From Lewinella sp. LCG006 (GTDB lineage: Bacteria; Bacteroidota; Bacteroidia; Chitinophagales; Saprospiraceae), in the NCBI RefSeq assembly GCF_040784935.1, contig NZ_CP160680.1, positions 5,809,802 to 5,873,801 of the forward strand: a stretch of DNA of 64,000 nt. Reading direction: 5' to 3'. Shown piece by piece: positions 54,325-62,199 of the stretch. The notes beneath the pieces are model-generated. The model ran no database searches, was not told the origin of the DNA, and saw nothing but the letters and a program-made list of their open reading frames with translations. Position numbers and translations under genes: made by a program. The first letter of the stretch is position 1; each line of letters starts with the position of its first letter.

Positions 54325-54635
54325 GAGGCCGCTTCTTTGCTGGATTCTTCTTGTGTGATATAGTCACCTCGCTCATAATCAGCCATTGAAGTTTCGATCT
54401 CTGTGGTCATTTCCTCACGGGTTAGTGGGCGAAGATGTTCGGTATAATCCGTACTTAAGTCAGCTTTCGTTTGCTCTAACATTTGGGGCTGATAAGTCTT
54501 AAACAAGCTTTCCGCCATTTCAGCCAAGACCTGCAACACCTGCTCATCGGCCTGCTCAATACGAAGATGTAAACGCTCCTTAATCTGATCGATACCCATG
54601 ACTTTTGCTTTAGCTTGATGAAATTGTAGTTCCAT
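54318..54635 (-). CDS. Antitoxin of a ParE-type module (partner toxin broken)
   Basis: A 105-residue helical protein. The first 35 residues (beginning MELQFHQAKAKVMGIDQI) are identical or almost identical to the antitoxin at 59563; the later part diverges, matching different partner toxins. Antitoxins of this Bacteroidota type bind their ParE/RelE partner through the C-terminal part. The gene remains open although its toxin carries a stop codon. Confidence 0.75.
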   Translation of the reverse strand: MELQFHQAKAKVMGIDQIKERLHLRIEQADEQVLQVLAEMAESLFKTYQPQMLEQTKADLSTDYTEHLRPLTREEMTTEIETSMADYERGDYITQEESSKEAASW

Positions 54636-54790
54636 AAATATAAGGGTTTTATGAATAAAATGATTCCTTGCGTTCGATTATTTAAACTGGATTTTAGCCA
54701 ATTGCCTGTGGCATAGGCCGAGCCCATGGGCTACTAAAGTCTGTATTGCTAAACTGACGTTGGCTGTAGAGAAGGTTCCGAATTGCCACT

Positions 54791-54822
54791 TTTAAAATAT
54801 TATTGTCCTATGTATAAGTTTG
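54791..54822 (+). promoter_or_regulatory. Promoter-like site before the XRE relic (copy 1)
   Basis: TTTA, 20-base spacer, TAAGTTTG. The same pair with the same spacing occurs at 60034-60065, in front of the second relic. Confidence 0.45.
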
Positions 54823-54894
54823 AAAAAGGGAAAACGTGACATTTTTTTGGGTTTTTTTTTGAGGAAGGGGTAGATGGGTTGGATTTGAGGTTAG

Positions 54895-55105
54895 GAAAAG
54901 AGTAAAAAGAACTCTCTCAAGAAGAGTTGACTGTGCTGTTCCATACCTCTCAACCACCAAAGAAAAAAACAGCCTACTCATGACCGTCGATCATTTAATA
55001 AAGGCCTCTAAGGTGAGTATGTTGTGAGTGAACTGCATTACCGAAGTCTCCAAAATGATCGAGAAGGATAAAGAATACGTCTCTGTCCTGCTCGATATTC
55101 TTTCC
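54895..55105 (+). pseudogene. Relic of an XRE-type helix-turn-helix regulator gene (copy 1)
   Basis: Pieces of an XRE protein are readable in shifting frames: KELSQEELTVLFHTSQ (the helix-turn-helix), TVDHLIKASKV, and EKDKEYVSVLLDIL near the end. Stops and frameshifts separate them. The block from about 54545 to 55060 is an imperfect direct repeat of about 59785-60290. The remaining 87 bases up to the next gene hold nothing I recognise. Confidence 0.65.
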
Positions 55106-55192
55106 ACAGGTCTGCGATGCTGACCAATAGCGTCAGTATGCAACCTGCTCCGCTATGACCTTAACTTGATAGCTAGCGCGTTGGCACAGTCG

Positions 55193-55729
55193 CTAACCTA
55201 CCGACAGCGAAGTGTATTCAAATTCAGTTGATCGATCTGGCCATAACGTAACTTTAAGCCTCCTTGATCCCAAACGAGATTTCTGTATTCTCAGCAAAGC
55301 TACAAGCTTTTCCCATAGTAGAGGATTAGCAATTTTATCGGCTGTGAGCATTTCTCCTTTTAAAAAGACAAGGAACTCATTAATTCTTACAGAATGGTTA
55401 TTTAATAATTCAAAATCAAGTCGTACACTATCCCATCCATTCATGGTAATTTCCCAGGAAGAAAGATTATCTAAAAATAATTGGGCTATATCATCTTCTA
55501 AGTTTTTTATAGAGTCTGAGGATAAATAATATACCGTTTTAGCCTCTAAATCATGTCTTAAGTATTTTTCCTTTGGAGTATAAACATAATCATCAACTTG
55601 ATCCTCAAATATTTGATTATGTGGTATTTCTCCAGTGAAAACCTTAAATGGTATTCCTTTCGGATAAGCCAAGCACAGTTTCCCATGCTCTCTATGAACA
55701 CATTTAATACATTGTGTTAGGTTGATCAT
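55193..55729 (-). CDS. Candidate immunity protein A
   Basis: A 178-residue protein starting 11 bases after the stop of toxin cassette A on the same strand, the standard place for an immunity gene. The N-terminal 35 residues hold CIKCVHREHGKLCLAYPKG, a small Cys/His domain probably binding zinc; the rest is unassigned. No signal peptide. It probably neutralises the metallopeptidase-like tip; this is inference from position. Confidence 0.65.
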   Translation of the reverse strand: MINLTQCIKCVHREHGKLCLAYPKGIPFKVFTGEIPHNQIFEDQVDDYVYTPKEKYLRHDLEAKTVYYLSSDSIKNLEDDIAQLFLDNLSSWEITMNGWDSVRLDFELLNNHSVRINEFLVFLKGEMLTADKIANPLLWEKLVALLRIQKSRLGSRRLKVTLWPDRSTEFEYTSLSVG

Positions 55730-55740
55730 GTCAAAATAGT

Positions 55741-57165
55741 CTACTCAAGGTCAGGAAAATCTGGAATACTGTAATCATTGAAAAATTCCAACAAATCTTC
55801 ATCTACTGGTTCACCTCTTTGGTAAGCAGTAAATATTTCTGCCAAAGCCTCATCCGCATTTGTCAGAGCATTATCACTCAGGGGTTGCAATAAGGCACTA
55901 TATGTCTCATATAAATCCTCAAATTCATAGGAGGCACTATTCGGAGTTGTTAAAGCATGAGCTAGCTCGTGATGTAAAACATCGCGAATATTATGTGCTA
56001 CAATTTCATTATTTTCGCCTAAAGTTCTAATGTGATTTAAATAACCATCATATGAATCAAATCGAGCTAGATTGGCAATATTTAGGTTTAAGATATTTGC
56101 CCTACTACCATTAGTAAAAATTACGGTCTCATTCGATGCGATAGCAAAAAAATCAGGAAAATCAGAATGGGGGTTAACTGTAACGACTTTAGCTTGAATT
56201 TCATCCCAACGCCCAAACACATCACCCATCTCTAATCTTATCAAGCTCAGATCGTCCACTAAGTCAACTACATATTCTTTAGACCAAGGAATTTCCTCTA
56301 ACAAAGTAAAAATAACTTGATCTCCCTTTATTAGATTATCGACCTTTACTATATCCTCTAACTCAAATAATTCAAGCCAGTTTTGCTTATTGGTCGCATT
56401 AGCTAAACCGTTTTTAATTGCCCCTGCTTCATTAGGGAACCTACTCAAATAGTCCGCGACAAACTCCAAATTATCAACATTAGTCCTAATTGCCTCTGGA
56501 ATATCTGTCGGATGATACAACGTCTCCCACGCTCTAACCCGCCTCACCTGCACCACCCGCCTATCTGCCACCGACATATTAGCGGGCAGGTCATCGCCTC
56601 GGAAGAAAGCTTTGAGTTCCTGTCGGTTGGGGGCTTCCCGTAGCAGGGAGCGGAGTTCCATTCTGCCCAATTCGATTTGCACTTCGCCCAGCTCGGCTAG
56701 TGCATCCTGCACGAGGTCGAAGACATCGTCGGTGGCACCATCGGCACTGCGCAGCCCAGCCTCGAAGAGTATGCAATCATTATGCACCAACACCCCTTCT
56801 TCCCCCACAAAATAATTGTGGTACTCTTCTACTTCGAAATTATAAACCTGCAGGGTGGTATCAAATGCCTCTACGGCGTGTACCGTCAGTAATGCTCCGG
56901 TGAGTGCCAGGAGCTTCATGTTTTGCCGGAGGCTATCGGCACGCAGGTATTTGCCTAGCTGTGGTAGATAAAAGGGGTGATTATTGGTAGCGGTGATGGT
57001 GTCTCCACTCGCTACAATACGCACCATTTTTTGCCAACTTTTTGCGAAGGTATTCGTCACGCGAGACAAGATAGTATCTTTTTGGGTTTCGTCATAGGCG
57101 ATGACGGTGTCGCCTATTTGGATATCTTCGATGAAAGTGATTCGGTGGGATTCAAAGTATAGGAC
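55741..57165 (-). CDS. Orphan polymorphic toxin cassette A: HINT remnant + pre-toxin + HExxH tip
   Basis: Reading frame open from a stop at 57166. The first 145 residues are a HINT domain lacking its N-terminal catalytic Cys: FIEDIQIGDTVIAYDETQ, TATNNHPFYLP, and YHNYFVGEEGVLVHND at its end. A pre-toxin segment follows (FFRGDDL ... RRVRAWETL). The tip contains HHELAH (bases 55956-55973), a zinc-metallopeptidase HExxH, and a later ADEALAEIFTAY that could give the third ligand. No start codon fits the N-terminus; the first in-frame starts are TTG, so expression on its own is doubtful. Likely a donor cassette for recombination into a full-length toxin. Confidence 0.75.
   Translation of the reverse strand, partial: VLYFESHRITFIEDIQIGDTVIAYDETQKDTILSRVTNTFAKSWQKMVRIVASGDTITATNNHPFYLPQLGKYLRADSLRQNMKLLALTGALLTVHAVEAFDTTLQVYNFEVEEYHNYFVGEEGVLVHNDCILFEAGLRSADGATDDVFDLVQDALAELGEVQIELGRMELRSLLREAPNRQELKAFFRGDDLPANMSVADRRVVQVRRVRAWETLYHPTDIPEAIRTNVDNLEFVADYLSRFPNEAGAIKNGLANATNKQNWLELFELEDIVKVDNLIKGDQVIFTLLEEIPWSKEYVVDLVDDLSLIRLEMGDVFGRWDEIQAKVVTVNPHSDFPDFFAIASNETVIFTNGSRANILNLNIANLARFDSYDGYLNHIRTLGENNEIVAHNIRDVLHHELAHALTTPNSASYEFEDLYETYSALLQPLSDNALTNADEALAEIFTAYQRGEPVDEDLLEFFNDYSIPDFPDLE
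56773..57089 (-). repeat. Shared HINT block, copy A
   Basis: About 315 bases almost identical to copies B (interrupted) and C. This is the homology along which the cassettes could recombine. Copy A extends about 75 bases further into the HINT domain than the other two. Confidence 0.85.
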
Positions 57166-57273
57166 TTAAAGGGGAAAGTCTCAAAAAACGTTTAAATCAC
57201 TTATCTTAACACTATCAAATACCAAGCTTGTCTGCAGGGGGGCTACAGGAATGAGTGGCACACATTGACTCGA

Positions 57274-57357
57274 AATACACAACAGCAGGATAAAGAACAC
57301 GTCTTTACCCTCCTCGATGCTTTTATCGCTAGGACTAAGTTGCAGGGGTTGGTGTAG
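57274..57357 (+). pseudogene. C-terminal remnant of an XRE-type regulator gene (copy 3)
   Basis: A 27-residue open stretch with QQDKEHVFTLLDAFIARTKL, matching the end of the other relics (EQDKELVFILLDAFIASTKL in copy 2). The upstream parts are gone. The rest of the 215-base gap shows no gene. Confidence 0.6.
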
Positions 57358-57380
57358 TGATAATTGTCAACCCAACTTAC

Positions 57381-57866
57381 TTACACCGAGGGAAAATCTC
57401 CTATCCAAATAGCAAATCGATTAATATTAGTGCCACATCTTGGGCAAGTAACATTTGGATACTTTCTAGACCTTCTCATCAATTCATGCGCCGTATTCTC
57501 TTTTGAAATACCAAAATATATATCTGATGATAAAGGTGTTCCTATTAATCCTTGCCAATCACAATTTGAGCACTTATGCCCAACAATATCTATTCTTTGT
57601 AAATCATCACCAATAGCAACCAATGTATAGCACTTAAACAGATGACGGTCCTCAAAAGTATCTGCAAGGATTCCCAATTCTATGTTCTCGTATTTTCTAA
57701 CAAGTGGTACTAGAAGTGAGGTTAGCTGCTTGATCATAAAATCAGAAATTGGTATTTTTTGGAATCGACCTTTATTCACTACTCTGCCCCATTCTTCAAC
57801 TGAACAAAAGGTAAGTTCTTGTCCATCTACAATATTCGTCCAATAATTTCCTATGCCTTTACTCAT
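57381..57866 (-). CDS. Candidate immunity protein B
   Basis: About 161 residues. The ATG at 57866 starts five bases after the toxin B stop; a GTG at 57875 would overlap that stop (GTGA). The protein has two Cys pairs, CSNC and CPRC about 45 residues apart, a zinc-ribbon pattern. No signal peptide. The position behind the ADP-ribosyltransferase-like tip suggests that it is its immunity protein; the family is not known to me. Confidence 0.65.
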   Translation of the reverse strand: MSKGIGNYWTNIVDGQELTFCSVEEWGRVVNKGRFQKIPISDFMIKQLTSLLVPLVRKYENIELGILADTFEDRHLFKCYTLVAIGDDLQRIDIVGHKCSNCDWQGLIGTPLSSDIYFGISKENTAHELMRRSRKYPNVTCPRCGTNINRFAIWIGDFPSV

Positions 57867-57871
57867 CAAAA

Positions 57872-58909
57872 TCACTCTATTATTTTATGAAGCAAGCTTG
57901 TACCATTAACGACAAGAAACTCTGATTCTGATGATGAAGGTAATGTTTGTTCTATTACCCTACTCCTCTCGAAAACACCAATATATTTATTCCCCACACC
58001 AGCAGTGTAGAAATTATCAATTTCTGTTCCATCAGAAGTCGTTGATATGAGCGTCCTTTTGAGACCATATATTTCTTCAAGTGATTGTCCATTTAGATGA
58101 GCTTGAGCGTGGGCTTGCGCGTAAGCATCTATATCTCCATTAAAAATACCTAGCCATTGCTGATGGATATTATCAGAATACTGTATCACATCTTCCATGT
58201 TTGGACCGCCTGGTTGATAAAAGGTCTCATTATATCTTACTCTAGCTGCATCACTAAGAATATATCCTGATTCATCTAATATTTCTCTTTCATTACTAAA
58301 ATCTGTGCCTCTTCTCAAAACGATAAAATCAGGATTTCCAAGGGTTTCAACCCATTGTGCCCTTAAAGCAGCATTTCCCGTAGCCAGAACATCAATTGCG
58401 TCTTGCTTGATTACAGATGGAGGTACACCATTTGCTATCTGCTCTGCTATCTTCGTCAGTGCTGGCACATCTAACGCGAATTCGGTATCTCTCACCACCT
58501 CCCACGCTCTAACCCGATCCCCCCTAGCTACCAAAAGATCAGCTAAAGAAATATTGGGATTAGCCGTTATCAAATCCTGTGCTCGGAAGAAGTTCTCAAA
58601 ATCAATCTTGGCTTGGCCACTTAGGTTACCATAATCCTGTAGGAAACTGATACGCTTTACTGTGGCTTCAGGGGTAGTGCCAAAAACATTGGTAAAAATG
58701 TCAAATATTGGATCATCAGGTAACTGCTGGGGTAGATTGCGCAGCCCCATTTTTACAAACGCACAATCATTATGCACCAACACCCCTTCTTCCCCCACAA
58801 AATAATTGTGGTACTCTTCTACTTCGAAATTATAAACCTGCAGGGTGGTATCAAATGCCTCTACGGCATGTACTGTCAGTAATGCCCCGGTGAGTGCCAG
58901 GAGCTTCAT
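57872..58909 (-). CDS. Polymorphic toxin cassette B: HINT C-part + pre-toxin + ADP-ribosyltransferase-like tip
   Basis: The first 50 residues are the end of a HINT domain (VYNFEVEEYHNYFVGEEGVLVHND). A pre-toxin segment follows (FFRAQDL ... RVRAWEVV). The last 165 residues show the three signatures of R-S-E type ADP-ribosyltransferases in order: Arg in VLRRGTD (near base 58310), the STS-type LISTTSD (near 58040), and the ExE motif in SSSESEFLVVNG (near 57920). Such toxins transfer ADP-ribose from NAD to a target protein. The ATG at 58909 lies in the HINT part, because the upstream half is split off by a palindromic insertion. Confidence 0.75.
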   Translation of the reverse strand: MKLLALTGALLTVHAVEAFDTTLQVYNFEVEEYHNYFVGEEGVLVHNDCAFVKMGLRNLPQQLPDDPIFDIFTNVFGTTPEATVKRISFLQDYGNLSGQAKIDFENFFRAQDLITANPNISLADLLVARGDRVRAWEVVRDTEFALDVPALTKIAEQIANGVPPSVIKQDAIDVLATGNAALRAQWVETLGNPDFIVLRRGTDFSNEREILDESGYILSDAARVRYNETFYQPGGPNMEDVIQYSDNIHQQWLGIFNGDIDAYAQAHAQAHLNGQSLEEIYGLKRTLISTTSDGTEIDNFYTAGVGNKYIGVFERSRVIEQTLPSSSESEFLVVNGTSLLHKIIE

Positions 58910-58960
58910 GTTTTGCCGAAGGCTATCGGCACGCAGGTATTTGCCTAGCTGAGGTAGATA

Positions 58961-59066
58961 TCCCTACAACAAAGTGTTTTGGGCTTTGCCCAAAAACTTC
59001 AGTCGGGATATACCGATCAAAGTGCTTTTGGGCTTCGCCCAAACCACTTTAGGATCGGTATAGATA
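58961..59066. repeat. Palindromic insertion in the HINT domain of cassette B
   Basis: Two hairpins in tandem: one near 58970-59000 (core tttgggctttgcccaaa) and one at 59011-59060 with arms taccgatc / gatcggta and core tttgggcttcgcccaaa. The hexamer tagata stands on both sides (58955-58960 and 59061-59066), like a target duplication. Copies A and C lack it. The form resembles a REP doublet (BIME). Confidence 0.8.
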
Positions 59067-59180
59067 GGGTGCTTATTGGTAGCGGTGATGGTGTCTCCAC
59101 CCGCTACAATCCGTACCATTTTTTGCCAACTTTTTGCGAAGGTATTCGTCACGCGAGACAAGATAGTGTCTTTTTGGGTT
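58964..59180 (-). pseudogene. Severed HINT N-part of cassette B
   Basis: Encodes SRVTNTFAKSWQKMVRIVAGG and TATNKHPIY as in the other cassettes, then runs into the palindromic insertion and stops at 58964-58966. It is thus cut off from the toxin tip. Confidence 0.8.
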
Positions 59181-59263
59181 TTGGCGTATGATTCGGACTG
59201 GCAGCAACTGTGGAGTGCAGAGCTGCCCGCAATTCTAAAGCGGCGGGAGAACGGCGGAGTCGA

Positions 59264-59566
59264 TTACGGTTTCATTTTATCCGTATCTTGACGAGTATCA
59301 AAAATATCAGTAATAATGATGAACGGCAGTGAGATCAGATAAATAATCTTGTATAGTGTTCCTACTAATAGTGAACGATGTCCTTTTTTTAACTCGCGTA
59401 GATGCTCTTCTTCGGGGCCTAACTCTGGGAAAGTCTCTAGTTCTTTAGCCCTTTCTAATATCTCGTTGGTAATACGGTGACCTTTCTTAGGATTTCCTAA
59501 GTCGTTGTGATAGTCTTGTATTTGAATCAACCGTCGGTTTGCATTGGTTGTGAAGCGTAGTTTCAT
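59264..59566 (-). CDS. ParE/RelE-type toxin
   Basis: A 100-residue toxin of the RelE/ParE superfamily: FTTNANRRLIQIQDYHND, ERAKELETFPELGPEEEHLRELKKG, LYKIIYLISLPFIIITDIFDTRQD. It overlaps the antitoxin gene by four bases (ATGA). ParE-type members act on gyrase and RelE-type on mRNA; which applies here cannot be decided by eye. It lies between cassettes B and C. Confidence 0.85.
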   Translation of the reverse strand: MKLRFTTNANRRLIQIQDYHNDLGNPKKGHRITNEILERAKELETFPELGPEEEHLRELKKGHRSLLVGTLYKIIYLISLPFIIITDIFDTRQDTDKMKP

Positions 59567-59877
59567 AGACCTAAACTAGCTTTCACTTCTTCTAAATCGT
59601 GGATTCTACCTGCTTCAATATCGGCCTGTGAAGCCAACGCTCTAGCAATAAGTTCCTCCTTAGTCATTGGCTTGAGATTCGCCTCATAAGTAGCGATTCT
59701 TTCTTGACGAGCTTGCTCTAAAGCATCTGGCTGATAATTCTTAAACAGGCTTTCTGCTAGTTCATCTAGCACAGTAAGCAGCTTCTCATCCGCCTGCTCA
59801 ATACGAAGATGTAAACGCTCCTTGATCTGATCGATACCCATGACTTTTGCTTTAGCTTGATGAAATTGCAGTTCCAT
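59563..59877 (-). CDS. Antitoxin of the ParE-type module
   Basis: A 104-residue, mostly helical protein directly upstream of the toxin. Its first 35 residues match those of the antitoxin at 54318, and the C-terminal half differs. The upstream region (ataagggttttatgaataaaatg and onwards) is also shared with that locus. Confidence 0.8.
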   Translation of the reverse strand: MELQFHQAKAKVMGIDQIKERLHLRIEQADEKLLTVLDELAESLFKNYQPDALEQARQERIATYEANLKPMTKEELIARALASQADIEAGRIHDLEEVKASLGL

Positions 59878-60033
59878 AAATATAAGGGTTTTATGAATAA
59901 AATGATTCCTTGCGTTCGATTATTTAAACTGGGTTCTAGCCAATTGCCTATGCCATAGGCCGAGTCCTTGGGCTACTAAAGTTTGTAATGCTAAACAGAC
60001 TTTGGCTCCGTAGAAGGCTCCGAATTATCGCTG

Positions 60034-60065
60034 TTTAAAAAGTTATGGTCCTCTGTATAAGTTTG
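60034..60065 (+). promoter_or_regulatory. Promoter-like site before the XRE relic (copy 2)
   Basis: TTTA, 20-base spacer, TAAGTTTG, conserved with the site at 54791-54822. Confidence 0.45.
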
Positions 60066-60134
60066 AAAAAGGGAAAACGTGACATTTTTTTTTGGATTTT
60101 TTTTGAGGGAGGGGTAGATGGGTTGGGTTTGAGG

Positions 60135-60370
60135 TTAGGAAAAGAGTAAAAAGAACTCTCTCAAAAAGAGCTGGCTGCGCTGTTTCATACCTCTCAACCA
60201 CCAAAGAAAAAAAATAGCCTCCTCATGATTTGTCGATCACTTTATTAAGGCTTCTAAGGTGAGTATGTTGTAGAGTGGATGTCTCCAAAATGAGCGAGCA
60301 GGATAAAGAACTCGTCTTTATCCTGCTCGATGCCTTTATTGCTAGTACTAAGTTGTAGGGATTGGTGTAG
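60135..60370 (+). pseudogene. Relic of an XRE-type helix-turn-helix regulator gene (copy 2)
   Basis: Best preserved of three copies: KELSQKELAALFHTSQ in one frame, then after breaks SEQDKELVFILLDAFIASTKL followed by a stop and GLV, where copy 3 reads QGLV without a stop. Stops and frameshifts rule out an intact protein. The 506-base gap between the antitoxin and immunity gene C is filled by this relic and its upstream repeat. Confidence 0.7.
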
Positions 60371-60383
60371 GTATTCCTTTTTA

Positions 60384-61091
60384 TTAAAAGAAGTATACTT
60401 CATCTCTTTTTAGAACATGGATTTGTCTAAATAAGTCCCTAAAATCGGTGAAATTAGATCGTTCTTCGTCACTAAATTTATTACGGAAAGCTGCTTTACT
60501 CAAGTCATGAAGAATAGATGTTATTGTAGCCTCAGGTAGAAGATTAACTGCATTTCTTTTTTCTAAAACGCCAAATGACTCTTTATATAATATGCCTAAG
60601 TACCTCTCCCTTCTGCTAAAAGACAATCCTGTCCACCAAATCCTTTTATTTCGACTGACGATGTCCAGTAAATACGCTGTGTAATGATTTAATGCTAATT
60701 CAAAACTATACCGATCATCGCTATAATTAGGTTGCTTCTTAAAAGTTACAAAATTTAACTTCCTTGTTTCTAACCTCTCCTCATATGACTGAGCATCCCA
60801 ATAGATGTCTTTTTGCTTGTGAAGCAGCACCTGGATTTGATTTCGTAGACTTTCTTTTCCTTTATCTTCACTTAGTGATATTATTCTTTCTTGAAGTAAT
60901 GAAAGCTCACTTTCAATCTTCTTTATCTCATCGAAAGCTACCTGCCACTTCTGAATTTCAACTTCAATGCTTTCCTTCTTTACAAAAAGCATTCTAAGTT
61001 TTTCTTGAACCTGAGATTGCATAAATTTTATTCCTTTTCGGTCATTTTGATTAACCACATTCCATTGTTTTCTCCAGGTGTTCTTATTCAT
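60384..61091 (-). CDS. Candidate immunity protein C
   Basis: A 235-residue protein starting 11 bases after the toxin C stop. The first half is a probable coiled coil (about residues 25-110, rich in Glu, Lys and Leu heptads); the second half is basic and helical. No known domain and no signal peptide. Only its position suggests immunity to tip C. Confidence 0.6.
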   Translation of the reverse strand: MNKNTWRKQWNVVNQNDRKGIKFMQSQVQEKLRMLFVKKESIEVEIQKWQVAFDEIKKIESELSLLQERIISLSEDKGKESLRNQIQVLLHKQKDIYWDAQSYEERLETRKLNFVTFKKQPNYSDDRYSFELALNHYTAYLLDIVSRNKRIWWTGLSFSRRERYLGILYKESFGVLEKRNAVNLLPEATITSILHDLSKAAFRNKFSDEERSNFTDFRDLFRQIHVLKRDEVYFF

Positions 61092-61102
61092 CCACTCTGA
61101 AC

Positions 61103-62137
61103 TTAGTCCCTCTGATGAAAGTAGTTCGCCCCAAGATTATTTTGTCTACAATAAATTGCTTGTTCGCCGAGATCGGATAATTCGAACATATCTCGATGAG
61201 GAAAATACCAATCGTCATATAAATTAGGAGAGGTGTAAAGCCACTCTCTTAAAGTCGTATGTTGACCTAAGTGAGTCGTGAAATTTTCAAAATCGCTCAA
61301 CAATTGATTCGCTGCTAATCCCTTATAGCCATCAACCTTATTTACTACTTCAATTATTTGCCTACTTAAATCTACCTCAGTATCAACAATTAAGTTCCTT
61401 AATATGCTGTTCCCCTCAGGATTAGTCTTGTACTTTTTGAATGTCGATATATCATCGACAAATGAAAGAACATCTTCAGCTTCTTGCGTTGTCCCATAAT
61501 ATAAAATGTCAGAAAACTCTTCAGGGGTAAAAATACCATCACTCCGAGTTAGATCATCAATCTGTATTGGAGAATACTCACTCAGCACCTCCCACGCCCC
61601 AACCCTTATCCCTCTTCTTGTTCGAATATCGGCAGCTGGAATGCTCCCAACAAGATCATCAGCCCTGAAAAAAGCATTGAGCTCATCTTTATTTGAAGCG
61701 GTTTCTAATAAATTCCGGAGTTCAGCCTTAATTATATTCAATTCGAAACTTCCTAGCTCAGGAAACGCATCTGCTAGTATATCAAATGTTAGCGATCCAT
61801 GGATATCTGGATTAGAAACAAGTCCAGCTTTAACCAACGCACAATCATTATGCACCAACACCCCTTCTTCCCCCACAAAATAATTGTGGTACTCGGCTAC
61901 TTCGAAATTGTAAACCTGCAGGGTGGTGTCAAACGCCTCTACGGCATGTACCGTCAGTAATGCCCCGGTGAGTGCCAGGAGCTTCATGTTTTGCCGGAGG
62001 CTATCGGCACGGAGGTATTTGCCTAGTTGAGGTAGGTAAAAGGGGTGATTATTGGTAGCGGTGATGGTGTCTCCACCCGCTACAATCCGCACCATTTTTT
62101 GCCAACTTTTTGCGAAGGTATTCGTCACGCGAGACAA
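61103..62137 (-). CDS. Orphan polymorphic toxin cassette C: HINT remnant + pre-toxin + unknown tip
   Basis: A 344-residue frame starting inside a HINT domain (SRVTNTFAKSWQKM, NHPFYLPQLGKYLRADSL, YHNYFVGEEGVLVHND). Pre-toxin segment as in A and B (AFFRADDL ... RVGAWEVL). The tip of about 160 residues, ending in DLGEQAIYCRQNNLGANYFHQRD, matches no toxin family I can name. The start is a TTG and no upstream delivery region exists. Homology to cassette B begins near base 62154. Confidence 0.7.
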   Translation of the reverse strand: MSRVTNTFAKSWQKMVRIVAGGDTITATNNHPFYLPQLGKYLRADSLRQNMKLLALTGALLTVHAVEAFDTTLQVYNFEVAEYHNYFVGEEGVLVHNDCALVKAGLVSNPDIHGSLTFDILADAFPELGSFELNIIKAELRNLLETASNKDELNAFFRADDLVGSIPAADIRTRRGIRVGAWEVLSEYSPIQIDDLTRSDGIFTPEEFSDILYYGTTQEAEDVLSFVDDISTFKKYKTNPEGNSILRNLIVDTEVDLSRQIIEVVNKVDGYKGLAANQLLSDFENFTTHLGQHTTLREWLYTSPNLYDDWYFPHRDMFELSDLGEQAIYCRQNNLGANYFHQRD

Positions 62138-62154
62138 GATAGTGTCTTTTTGGG
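61839..62154 (-). repeat. Shared HINT block, copy C
   Basis: About 315 bases nearly identical to copy A and to the uninterrupted parts of copy B. Confidence 0.85.
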
Positions 62155-62199
62155 GTTTTGGGGTGGGTGGTGAGGGTGTTGGTATTTGCTTTCGGAATT

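Larger units (their letters stand above)
58762..59180 (-). repeat. Shared HINT block, copy B (interrupted)
   Basis: Matches copies A and C except for about 105 inserted bases (58961-59066). The homology with copy C ends at aaaaagacactatc, close to base 59178. Confidence 0.85.

Noticed and set aside
58708-58893. Plus-strand frame repeated near the HINT blocks
   Set aside because: It is the antisense of the HINT coding sequence, repeated only because the HINT block is repeated.
55741-62137. Inteins in the HINT-containing frames
   Set aside because: The N-terminal catalytic Cys segment is missing and no extein host protein is present; the HINT end with VLVHND followed by toxin tips is the polymorphic-toxin form.
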